NCBI GenBank assembly: GCA_030147305.1
Contig: JASLAE010000063.1
Location: forward strand, 1 to 8,923
Source of the DNA: Cesiribacter sp.
Lineage (GTDB): Bacteria > Bacteroidota > Bacteroidia > Cytophagales > Cyclobacteriaceae
Direction: 5' to 3'
DNA length: 8,923 nt
Positions 1-5,376 of the stretch are shown here, piece by piece; within the stretch, counting starts at the first letter, position 1, and each line of letters begins with the position of its first letter. The position numbers were made by a program, and so were the translations under genes. The notes beneath the pieces are model-generated. The model worked only from the letters and a program-made list of their open reading frames with translations. It had not been told where the DNA came from and ran no database searches.

Positions 1-59
1 ATTGTGAATATAAAATTCTTTGCAAACCAGTCGGTATGTTTCCAGTTTAATGTCTTCAT
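1..59 (-). CDS. Partial ORF, N-terminal 19 residues, function unknown
   Basis: An open frame starts at an ATG (59-57) and runs off the left edge without a stop. It reads MKTLNWKHTDWFAKNFIFT. The fragment is aromatic-rich (two Trp, three Phe) and too short to assign to a family. It has the same strand and spacing as the two following small genes: it starts 96 bp beyond the cassette-like element at 155-268, so it would be the next unit of the array. There is no clear Shine-Dalgarno site, as is usual in Bacteroidota. It could be a chance reading frame, since only 19 codons are visible. Confidence 0.45.
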   Translation of the reverse strand, partial: MKTLNWKHTDWFAKNFIFT

Positions 60-154
60 TTTAAATCAACCTTGCCTTTTTTTAGTCTTTGTCCACAAGC
101 CAGCCGAATTGGCCACTAGAATTAAATAAAGCTAGGCGCTCATCAACCTGCTTT

Positions 155-268
155 GTCCATTGAATAAAGCAGGGGCTGATCAACGCTTGGCTATATGGAC
201 GATAAGGTAGAGGTTTTGTAGTTCAATGGCAAACAACTGATACAGCCCTTGCTTTTTTCTGTTGTTGG
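155..268 (-). repeat. Cassette-boundary-like element 1, about 114 bp with imperfect inverted arms
   Basis: The left arm GTCCATTGAATAAAGCAGG (155-173) continues to 178. Read in reverse complement, it matches the right arm starting at CAGCCCTTGC (243-259) at 15 of 17 positions, so the single strand could form a long hairpin with a spacer of about 64 nt. The right arm ends in TTCTGTTGTTGG (257-268). The left arm is 18 of 19 identical to element 2 and the right end is 12 of 12 identical. The interior is also recognisably related. A further perfect 8-bp inverted repeat, CCTGCTTT (147-154) with AAAGCAGG (166-173), overlaps the left arm. The element follows the acetyltransferase stop by 15 bp. A role in recombination is inference. 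Confidence 0.7.
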
Positions 269-283
269 CAACAGGCTATTTTA

Positions 284-742
284 TTATTTATCAAAGTGAA
301 TTTTCATTCCTTCATGTGATGCCACAAACCCTAACTTTTCATAGAAGCGAATAGCATCCGGTCTATTTTTATCAGATGTCAATTGTAGTAAATGGGCTTT
401 TCTTTCTTTTGCTCTATCGATTGCCCATTGAAATAATTTTTGTCCGATACCTTCTCCTCTTAGATCCTCGCTTACACGAACAGCCTCAATCTGAGCCCTT
501 ATTCCTCCTTTATATGTCAGATATTGAATGAAACTCAATTGCAAAGTACCTACAATCTCTTTTGATTCATTTTCAATCACAATAAGCTCCTGATTAGGAT
601 CAGAATTTATATTTGCAAAAGCATCATAATATTGTTCGGGCAGAGGATCTTTAAATGCTTCTCTTAACTGTCCTAATTTATCATTGGCTAAAAGTTGAAC
701 TATAGAAGGGACATCTTCTTTAACTGCTATTCTGAATTTCAT
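284..742 (-). CDS. GNAT family N-acetyltransferase
   Basis: A 152-residue protein of normal single-domain GNAT length. Such enzymes move an acetyl group from acetyl-CoA to an amine on a small molecule, peptide or protein; the substrate cannot be read from the sequence. Motif A, the acetyl-CoA pyrophosphate loop, is at about residues 88-104 (VRVSEDLRGEGIGQKLF) and has the Q/RxxGxG pattern as RGEGIG (95-100). Motif B is at 133-139 (FYEKLGF), the usual C-terminal signature of the family. The ATG at 742 starts directly with MKFRIAVKEDVPSI, the standard beta-1/alpha-1 opening. The gene sits alone between elements 1 and 2 with only 26 bp between its start and element 2, leaving little room for its own promoter. 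It is more AT-rich than the core genes. GNAT genes are common passengers of gene cassettes. Family call sure, substrate unknown. Confidence 0.93.
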   Translation of the reverse strand: MKFRIAVKEDVPSIVQLLANDKLGQLREAFKDPLPEQYYDAFANINSDPNQELIVIENESKEIVGTLQLSFIQYLTYKGGIRAQIEAVRVSEDLRGEGIGQKLFQWAIDRAKERKAHLLQLTSDKNRPDAIRFYEKLGFVASHEGMKIHFDK

Positions 743-768
743 AATTGCTTATTTTGCTTGTTGCCGAC

Positions 769-889
769 GTCCGTTGAATAAAGCAGGCGCCCCAGCACCT
801 ATGGGTCTTAAAGTACGAAAGATTCTGGTTCAGTATAACAGTTGCTATGAAGCTGTGAGGGCGATTGCTGTATTCTGTTGTTGGTAGCC
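769..889 (-). repeat. Cassette-boundary-like element 2, about 120 bp with imperfect inverted arms
   Basis: The left arm GTCCGTTGAATAAAGCAGG (769-787) and the right arm GGGCGATTGCTGTATTC (859-875) match as inverted repeats at about 14 of 17 positions. The right end TTCTGTTGTTGG (873-884) runs into TAGCC. Anchor-to-anchor length is 116 bp against 114 bp in element 1, and corresponding anchors of the two elements lie 614-616 bp apart. The interiors share blocks such as CTATATGGAC/CTATGGGTC and a GTTCA. The element fills most of the 207-bp gap between the acetyltransferase and the DUF4440-like gene. Its minus-strand boundary TACCAAC resembles, but does not fit, the integron core RYYYAAC. Confidence 0.7.
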
Positions 890-949
890 GTTTTGTTTAT
901 TTTTATTAAGTGGCTATACTTATCTATATTAGTATACAGTTTTCAAAGC

Positions 950-1330
950 TTATTTAAATGAAGGGATTTGAAAGCAACTTGCCGCAATAACTTTTAAACC
1001 ATCATCAAATTTCTTCCATACGCGAATGTACTTGAACTTACCTTCAATCGGAGTACCCTGCATTTTACCTTTCGTATCGTAAATTGTTGCGGAGATGGCT
1101 GTGTCAGCAATAATATTGATTTCTTCTATTGTTGATGATAGTTTCTCTATGACCATTTGACCTGTTTTATGAGATGCTAAATCCATTTCCTTTGTTATGA
1201 TTTGTCCATTGGGGGCCATAAAGAGTACTTTGTCATGAATGGTCTTTTCTAGAAATCCAATATCGCTTTTTTTGATACCTTCAATCAAGAGCATTTCCAT
1301 CTTCATAATGTCTTCTTTTTTGATTTCCAT
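950..1330 (-). CDS. SnoaL/DUF4440-like (NTF2 fold) small protein
   Basis: A 126-residue protein whose pattern suggests a DUF4440/SnoaL-like NTF2-fold domain. An N-terminal helix pair (about 5-35, EDIMKMEMLLIEGIKKSDIGFLEKTIHDKVLFM) leads into 'P-N-G' (40-42). Then come beta strands, including 'ADTAISATIYDTKG' (75-88), and the typical ending 'FKYIRVWKKFDDGLKVIAASCF' (99-120) with its conserved R-x-W and G-L-K. Members are stand-alone small-molecule-binding or enzymatic domains; no specific activity can be assigned here. There is no signal peptide or membrane segment. The ATG at 1330 gives the full N-terminal helix; ATGs at codons 9, 11 and 13 are possible alternatives. The gene lies alone between elements 2 and 3, on the same strand as its neighbours, and is low in GC (about a third in one line counted by hand). 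Confidence 0.75.
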   Translation of the reverse strand: MEIKKEDIMKMEMLLIEGIKKSDIGFLEKTIHDKVLFMAPNGQIITKEMDLASHKTGQMVIEKLSSTIEEINIIADTAISATIYDTKGKMQGTPIEGKFKYIRVWKKFDDGLKVIAASCFQIPSFK

Positions 1331-1402
1331 CTTATAGCTGTCTTACGGTGATATATTATTTGATTCTGTGCGTTGAAGGTGGCTAAATGAGTCTTCTTTA
1401 AT

Positions 1403-1434
1403 GGCTACCAACTACTGTATAACAGCTATTGAGG
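1403..1434. repeat. Degenerate half copy of the cassette-boundary element
   Basis: GGCTACCAAC (1403-1412) is identical to the reverse complement of 880-889 in element 2. The following TACTGTATAACAGC continues the resemblance to that arm (AACAGAATACAGC). Because the arms are palindromic partners, it can be read either as an inverted right arm or as the left arm of a third element in the same orientation as the others. The second reading puts it 72 bp upstream of the DUF4440-like start, as expected. I could not find the matching second arm in 1435-1550, so the element looks truncated at the edge of the array. Confidence 0.45.
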
Positions 1435-1555
1435 GTAGTTTAGCTTTTATATTTACTATGGTAAGCATACTAACATAGCAGAGTTCGAATTAATAACAAA
1501 CAAGGCAGCAGTAAGACCTGAGCAATCATGAATCAGCACCCGCCTGCTCCAGACT

Positions 1556-1588
1556 AAAAAAAGCTTCCCCTCGCTCGAAAGGGAAGCC
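1556..1588 (-). terminator. Rho-independent terminator of the permease gene
   Basis: On the minus strand, a perfect 7-bp stem GCTTCCC/GGGAAGC (1587-1581 with 1569-1563) and an 11-nt loop are followed directly by seven T (1562-1556). It lies 22 bp past the permease stop codon and closes that transcript. It also separates the core genes from the AT-rich segment to the left. The rest of 1331-1555 holds only the degenerate element and AT-rich sequence with no supported gene. Confidence 0.88.
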
Positions 1589-1610
1589 TTATGCATTCTC
1601 CTGGCTAAAA

Positions 1611-2873
1611 TTAAGCTGTCCGGATGGCGATCACGGGGTCCATTTTTGCAGCGGCCCAGGCTGGCCACAGGCCTGAAATAACGCCTACCAACACTGCTAC
1701 CACCAAACCAACCACCACATTGCCCAGGTTAAGGACCAGCACAAAGCTGCCCAGGTCGACCAACAGCGGCACTACCGTAATGATCAGATAAACGAAAAAG
1801 AGCCCGCCCAGGCCGCCCAGCAAGCTTAGGAACACAGCTTCGAACAAGAACTGTAGCAGAATAAAGTAGCGCTTGGCCCCCAGGGATTTCTGGATACCAA
1901 TCTGGTTAGTGCGCTCCCGCACCGACACAAACATGATGTTGGCAATGCCAAAGCCGCCTATTAAAATAGCAAAGCTGCCAATGATGGCACCAACAATGGT
2001 GATGGCATTGAAAATACCGGTAATGAAATCGGCCAGCATCTGGGGTTTATTCAGGGCAAAATTATCATCCTCCAGAGGTTTCAGCCCCCGGCGCTGCCGC
2101 ATCAGGCCACGCACTTCGGCCTCCAGCGTCTCTAGCTGCGGGCTCTCATCTTCATTACCCTTGATGGCAATGGTGGAGCCTACCCCATCGTACTTACCCG
2201 AGTAAAATACTTTCTGAAAAGCCTTATAGGGAATAAATATGTTTTCATCGTTGCTGGGAGCATCCAGCAGGTTCTCCCCTACCTGTTTCATAACCCCCAC
2301 TACCCGAAAGCGCCTGCCCGTTACAGAAAGCTCTTTGCCAAGGGGATCCCGTCCGCTAAAAAGCTCTTCGGCTACCTTAGAACCAATTACGGCTACATTT
2401 TGCCCTGTCTCTGATTCTATCTGGGTAAAATACCTGCCTTCGGCCACAGGTATGTCGGCCACATCTTTATGGTCGTAGGAAATGCCATTAAAGTAAATGC
2501 TGGTGCTGTTGCTGCCTTGTTTGGCCACAGTTCTGCGGCCGGCTTGTATACTCACCGCTTTGGCACCTTCTATCCGGTCTCGCACAAACTCAAACTCATT
2601 GTAGATTGGCTGCGGCCTGTTGATGTACTTCCACCAGGGATAGTCGGGGCCAAAGCTCCAGGGCCATTTCTGCACATACACTACCCGGTCGCCTACAAAA
2701 GAAAGGCTTTGGCGTACGCCCAGCTCCAGGGAGTCTACTACCGTAAATACCAGTATGATGGTAAAGATGCCAATGGTAACGCCCAGCAGCGAGAGCGTGG
2801 TACGCAACAGGTTACTGCGCAAGGCATTCAGTGCAAAGCGTACGCTCTCAAAAATCAATCTAATGGTTTTCAC
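1611..2873 (-). CDS. MacB/FtsX-type ABC transporter permease
   Basis: A 420-residue inner-membrane permease with the standard MacB layout: a first membrane helix at about 25-48 (TTLSLLGVTIGIFTIILVF), a large periplasmic MacB_PCD domain at about 50-285, then an FtsX domain with three helices at about 290-317, 337-367 and 385-407. The cytosolic coupling segment VRERTNQIGIQKSLGAKR (318-335) and the ending PAWAAAKMDPVIAIR (404-418) are family hallmarks. Such permeases work with a separate ATPase, and often a membrane-fusion protein, to extrude peptides, lipids or drugs or to drive envelope mechanics. No ATPase or adaptor gene is in this window, so the partner must be encoded elsewhere and the substrate is unknown. 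The start is GTG: an in-frame TAA (2885-2883) stands four codons upstream and no ATG lies between. The gene is transcribed alone, divergent from queA. Confidence 0.93.
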   Translation of the reverse strand: MKTIRLIFESVRFALNALRSNLLRTTLSLLGVTIGIFTIILVFTVVDSLELGVRQSLSFVGDRVVYVQKWPWSFGPDYPWWKYINRPQPIYNEFEFVRDRIEGAKAVSIQAGRRTVAKQGSNSTSIYFNGISYDHKDVADIPVAEGRYFTQIESETGQNVAVIGSKVAEELFSGRDPLGKELSVTGRRFRVVGVMKQVGENLLDAPSNDENIFIPYKAFQKVFYSGKYDGVGSTIAIKGNEDESPQLETLEAEVRGLMRQRRGLKPLEDDNFALNKPQMLADFITGIFNAITIVGAIIGSFAILIGGFGIANIMFVSVRERTNQIGIQKSLGAKRYFILLQFLFEAVFLSLLGGLGGLFFVYLIITVVPLLVDLGSFVLVLNLGNVVVGLVVAVLVGVISGLWPAWAAAKMDPVIAIRTA

Positions 2874-2948
2874 GCAGTGGGCTTATGAGATTAAAAACAA
2901 TTTTCCAGAAAACTTGCTATTTACATAGAGATTCGTAGCTGAAAGCCT

Positions 2949-2956
2949 TACATTTG
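2949..2956 (+). promoter_or_regulatory. Candidate -7 element for queA
   Basis: TACATTTG fits the Bacteroidota -7 consensus TAnnTTTG and would start transcription near 2963, giving a leader of about 36 nt before queA. No convincing TTG/TTTG -33 element stands at the expected distance (the nearest TTG, 2914-2916, is too far), so the call is tentative. I saw no preQ1-riboswitch-like fold in this 125-bp divergent region and no obvious promoter for the permease. Confidence 0.35.
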
Positions 2957-2998
2957 CAAGCTTAAACAAAAAGCGCTCAACACGCTTTAAAAATACCG

Positions 2999-4045
2999 AT
3001 GAAATTATCAGAATTCAAATTCGATTTGCCTGCAGGTCTATTAGCGTTATATCCGGCGGAAAACCGTGATGAATCGCGCCTACTGGTTTTGAACCGTAAA
3101 ACTGGCGAAATCGAGCACCGCATTTTCAAAGACGTAGTTGAGTACTTCAGCGATGGCGATGTGCTGGTGACCAATAACACCAAGGTTTTTCCGGCCCGCC
3201 TGTACGGCAACAAGGAAAAAACAGGTGCCAAAATTGAAGTATTCCTGCTGCGTGAGCTCAATCGCGAAATGCATCTCTGGGATGTACTGGTAGACCCGGC
3301 CCGTAAGATCCGCGTAGGCAACAAACTTTACTTTGGCGATGGGGAACTGGTTGCCGAAGTAATAGACAACACCACCTCCCGTGGGCGTACCATCCGCTTT
3401 CTCTTTGATGGCTCGCACGAGGATTTCTACAAGATGATTGATTCGCTGGGCGAAACGCCACTGCCGCGCGAAATTTTACGCGACGTAGAGCCGGAAGACC
3501 GCGACCGTTTCCAGACCATCTATGCGGAGCACACCGGTGCCGTTTCTGCACCAACAGCCGGCCTGCATTTTACCCCACACCTGATGAAACGCCTGGATCT
3601 GAAAGGTGTTTCGGTAAATCCGGTTACCCTGCACGTGGGCCTGGGCACTTTCCGCCCCGTAGATGTAGAAGACCTCACCAAACACAAAATGGATTCCGAG
3701 AACTACAAGGTTCCGGACACAACCGCCAAAGCAGTAAACACTGCACTGGATAATAAACGGCGCGTGTGCGCCATCGGCACCACCTCTATGCGTGCCCTGG
3801 AAAGCAGCGTATCGGCCAACAACCGCCTGAAAGCAACAGAAGGCTGGACGGACAAATTTATTTTTCCACCCTACGAATTCAAGATCTGCAATGCCCTGAT
3901 CACCAACTTCCACATGCCGGAAAGCACCCTGCTGATGATGGCCTGTGCCTTTGGGGGCTTCAACAACGTAATGAAAGCCTATCATGTGGCGATGGAAGAA
4001 AAGTACCGTTTCTTTACCTATGGCGATGCCATGCTGATCATCTGA
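2999..4045 (+). CDS. queA: S-adenosylmethionine:tRNA ribosyltransferase-isomerase
   Basis: QueA transfers and isomerises the ribosyl part of S-adenosylmethionine onto 7-aminomethyl-7-deazaguanine at position 34 of tRNAs with GUN anticodons, giving epoxyqueuosine. It is a cytosolic enzyme. The 348 residues match the family's usual length and carry its signatures: the opening LSEFKFDLPAGLLALYPAENRDESRLLVL (3-31), VTNNTKVFPARLYG (57-70), the strongly conserved HTGAVSAPTAGLHFT (178-192), VTLHVGLGTFRPV (209-221), IGTTSMRALES (259-269), ITNFHMPESTLLMMACAFGG (301-320) and the terminal YRFFTYGDAMLI (336-347). The ATG at 2999 is the natural start, without a Shine-Dalgarno site. The gene ends in overlapping stops TGATAA. 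ispD follows at 67 bp with a hairpin between. No other queuosine gene is present here. Confidence 0.98.
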   Translation: MKLSEFKFDLPAGLLALYPAENRDESRLLVLNRKTGEIEHRIFKDVVEYFSDGDVLVTNNTKVFPARLYGNKEKTGAKIEVFLLRELNREMHLWDVLVDPARKIRVGNKLYFGDGELVAEVIDNTTSRGRTIRFLFDGSHEDFYKMIDSLGETPLPREILRDVEPEDRDRFQTIYAEHTGAVSAPTAGLHFTPHLMKRLDLKGVSVNPVTLHVGLGTFRPVDVEDLTKHKMDSENYKVPDTTAKAVNTALDNKRRVCAIGTTSMRALESSVSANNRLKATEGWTDKFIFPPYEFKICNALITNFHMPESTLLMMACAFGGFNNVMKAYHVAMEEKYRFFTYGDAMLII

Positions 4046-4071
4046 TAAAAAGGCGTTATAAAAAGTATTAG

Positions 4072-4100
4072 AAGCTTCGGCACATTGCCGGAGCTTTTTT
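4072..4100 (+). terminator. Terminator-like hairpin between queA and ispD
   Basis: AAGCTTCGGC (4072-4081) pairs with GCCGGAGCTT (4087-4096) over 10 bp with one G-U pair and a 5-nt loop, and a run of six T follows (4095-4100). It lies 26 bp after the queA stop and ends 12 bp before the ispD ATG. It would end most queA transcripts or act as a partial terminator that sets the level of ispD read-through. Confidence 0.85.
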
Positions 4101-4112
4101 ATTTTGCTGCCT

Positions 4113-4805
4113 ATGAATGATTCTTTGCTTACCACACAGCCTTTGTATGCCGTCATTGTAGCGGGGGGCAGCGGCAGCCGCATGCAAACGCAGCTGGCCA
4201 AGCAATACCTTCCGCTGTTGGGAAAACCCCTGCTCTTCCATACCCTGGAGGCGTTTGGCGCTGTGGCAGCCAAACTGGTGCTTGTTTTACCGCAACATGA
4301 TCTTGATTACTGGCAAAAGCTCTGCGAAGCATATCATTACAATACCCCACACCTGCTGGTGGCTGGCGGCAGCAGCCGCTTTCAATCTGTTAAAAACGGT
4401 CTGGCTCTGGTGCCGGATGGGGCTCTGGTAGCAATTCACGATGGCGTGCGCCCCCTGGTCTCACCGGCCATTATTAAAAATGCTTATGCAGTGGCTGCTG
4501 AAAAAGGAGCTGCAGTAGTGTCTGTTCCCCTTAAAGATAGCCTGCGCCAGCTCAAGGCAGGAGATGCCAGCCTAAGCGTAAACCGCCAGGATTATTGCCT
4601 TGTACAAACGCCGCAGACCTTTCGGGCTGCTGCTATTCGCAAAGCTTACGAATTACCCGAACAGCCTTATTTTACCGATTGTGCCAGTGTGGCAGAAGCA
4701 GCCGGCATTAAGATTTATCTGGCTGATGGTGCATACAGGAACCTGAAGATTACCACACCCGAAGACCTGCTCTTTGCAGAAGCCCTGCTAAGGGAGCAAA
4801 AATAG
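4113..4805 (+). CDS. ispD: 2-C-methyl-D-erythritol 4-phosphate cytidylyltransferase
   Basis: IspD joins CTP and methylerythritol 4-phosphate to form CDP-methylerythritol, the third step of the MEP route to isoprenoid precursors. The 230-residue protein has the usual length and nucleotidyltransferase fold. The CTP-binding loop is AVIVAGGSGSRMQ (13-25), with R23 and K30 of AKQYLPLLGKP matching the catalytic Arg and Lys of E. coli IspD. IHDGVRPLV (108-116) carries the metal-binding Asp110. VNRQDY supplies R158, QTPQTF is at 165-170, FTDCASVAEAAG at 187-198, and NLKITTPEDL (210-219) carries the conserved Lys212. I chose the ATG at 4113. A TTG three codons upstream (4104) would extend the frame, but it abuts the T-run of the preceding hairpin. 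No space for a conventional promoter exists between hairpin and start, so expression probably depends on read-through or a promoter inside queA. Confidence 0.97.
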   Translation: MNDSLLTTQPLYAVIVAGGSGSRMQTQLAKQYLPLLGKPLLFHTLEAFGAVAAKLVLVLPQHDLDYWQKLCEAYHYNTPHLLVAGGSSRFQSVKNGLALVPDGALVAIHDGVRPLVSPAIIKNAYAVAAEKGAAVVSVPLKDSLRQLKAGDASLSVNRQDYCLVQTPQTFRAAAIRKAYELPEQPYFTDCASVAEAAGIKIYLADGAYRNLKITTPEDLLFAEALLREQK

Positions 4806-4854
4806 TATGGTGTGCAGCCGGTAAGCCGGGGGAATAGTGCAACAATAGCGCCCT

Positions 4855-4885
4855 AAAAAACAAAAACCCCGCTGCTCGTGCGGGG
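4855..4885 (-). terminator. Terminator of the DUF2795 gene, convergent with ispD
   Basis: On the minus strand, CCCCGC (4885-4880) and GCGGGG (4872-4867) form a 6-bp GC stem with a 7-nt loop, followed by TTTTTGTTTTTT (4866-4855). It begins 6 bp past the stop of the minus-strand gene. In the plus direction the stem is followed by TCTTACTC, a poor T-tract, so it would stop ispD transcripts less efficiently. It is the only terminator-like structure I see for ispD. Confidence 0.82.
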
Positions 4886-4891
4886 TCTTAC

Positions 4892-5113
4892 TCAATATTC
4901 GTCTTCGTTGAAGAAGAAATCTTCTTTTGTAGGATAATCAGGCCAAATCTCTTCAATGCTTTCGTATGGCTGTCCGTCATCTTCCAACTCCTGCAGGTTT
5001 TCTACAACCTCCAGTGGAGCACCGGACCGGATTGAGAAATCTATCAGCTCATCTTTAGTTGCTGGCCAGGGAGCATCCTCCAAGTAGGAAGCCAATTCTA
5101 GTGTCCAGTACAT
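4892..5113 (-). CDS. DUF2795 domain-containing small acidic protein
   Basis: A 73-residue protein that I recognise as the DUF2795 type common in Cytophagales and relatives. It opens MYWTLELASYLEDAPWPATKDELIDF, continues with the helix segment IRSGAPLEVVENLQELEDDG (28-47), and ends in the strongly acidic and aromatic tail EEIWPDYPTKEDFFFNEDEY (54-73). The molecular function of the family is not established to my knowledge. It has no signal peptide, membrane segment or cysteine and should be cytosolic. The ATG at 5113 is confirmed by a near-ideal Shine-Dalgarno site six bases upstream. The gene is monocistronic, has its own terminator, and is preceded by a 259-bp gap holding a candidate promoter and leader structure. 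This suggests it is strongly or conditionally expressed. Confidence 0.88.
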   Translation of the reverse strand: MYWTLELASYLEDAPWPATKDELIDFSIRSGAPLEVVENLQELEDDGQPYESIEEIWPDYPTKEDFFFNEDEY

Positions 5114-5119
5114 GCGTGT

Positions 5120-5127
5120 CCTCCTTT
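5120..5127 (-). promoter_or_regulatory. Strong Shine-Dalgarno site AAAGGAGG
   Basis: AAAGGAGG reads 5' to 3' on the minus strand from 5127 to 5120, six bases before the ATG at 5113. It is fully complementary to the anti-Shine-Dalgarno end of typical 16S rRNA. None of the other starts in this window has a comparable site, which fits the general disuse of Shine-Dalgarno pairing in Bacteroidota and makes this one stand out. Confidence 0.85.
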
Positions 5128-5164
5128 ATTATTTGTTATAAGTTTACGACTGATGTTTTTTCAA

Positions 5165-5219
5165 TTAGCCCTACATATTATATAGGCTAAAAAGTTCTGG
5201 GAAACAAGACTTTTTTAGG
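5165..5219 (-). promoter_or_regulatory. Possible alternating leader hairpins upstream of the DUF2795 gene
   Basis: On the minus strand three short segments can pair in two exclusive ways. Segment A (CCTAAAAAAGT, 5219-5209) pairs with the 5' part of segment B (ACTTTTTAGCC, 5195-5185) by seven base pairs plus a bulge and two more. The 3' part of B, TTAGCC (5190-5185), pairs with segment C, GGCTAA (5170-5165), by six. Using B for one stem blocks the other. The stems are AT-rich and short, so a chance origin is quite possible. C lies about 40 nt before the Shine-Dalgarno site. Confidence 0.25.
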
Positions 5220-5348
5220 CAAAAATGCCACTAAAAGTAATAAAACCTGATTATTTAACGCTTTGCTTAATTATTTAAACTTCAATTTGATGCCCTATAC
5301 GACTAGGACACCTGCAGGTTGTGCTTAAGCCAAAAAACATTTAATCAG

Positions 5349-5376
5349 CAAAGGTAAGATCTGGCTGTAAAATCAA
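5349..5376 (-). promoter_or_regulatory. Candidate promoter of the DUF2795 gene
   Basis: On the minus strand TTG (5376-5374), a 17-nt spacer and TACCTTTG (5356-5349) fit the Bacteroidota -33/-7 pattern TTG-N17-TAnnTTTG. The -33 triplet overlaps the end of the DUF349 gene. Transcription would start near 5342, leaving a leader of about 230 nt before the ATG at 5113. The rest of the leader (5220-5340) is AT-rich and I see nothing else specific in it. Confidence 0.4.

Noticed and set aside
155..889. Classical integron cassette array
   Set aside because: The element boundaries do not fit RYYYAAC/GTTRRRY and no integrase gene is visible, so I report cassette-like elements only.
155..1434. CRISPR array
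   Set aside because: There are only two or three repeats, about 115 bp each, separated by whole genes; nothing resembles short regular repeat-spacer units.
1456..1668. A 70-codon minus-strand frame overlapping the permease end
   Set aside because: It covers the permease terminator and part of its 3' end in another frame; the translation is low in structure and has no start signal.
2874..2998. A preQ1 riboswitch before queA
   Set aside because: I could not find the short hairpin plus A-rich tail pseudoknot pattern in the 125-bp gap.
4104..4112. A TTG start three codons upstream of ispD
   Set aside because: It touches the T-run of the preceding hairpin, and the ATG at 4113 gives the normal IspD N-terminus.
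3476..4273. A 265-codon minus-strand frame spanning queA, the hairpin and ispD
   Set aside because: It runs antisense across two certain genes and a terminator and has no recognisable domain.
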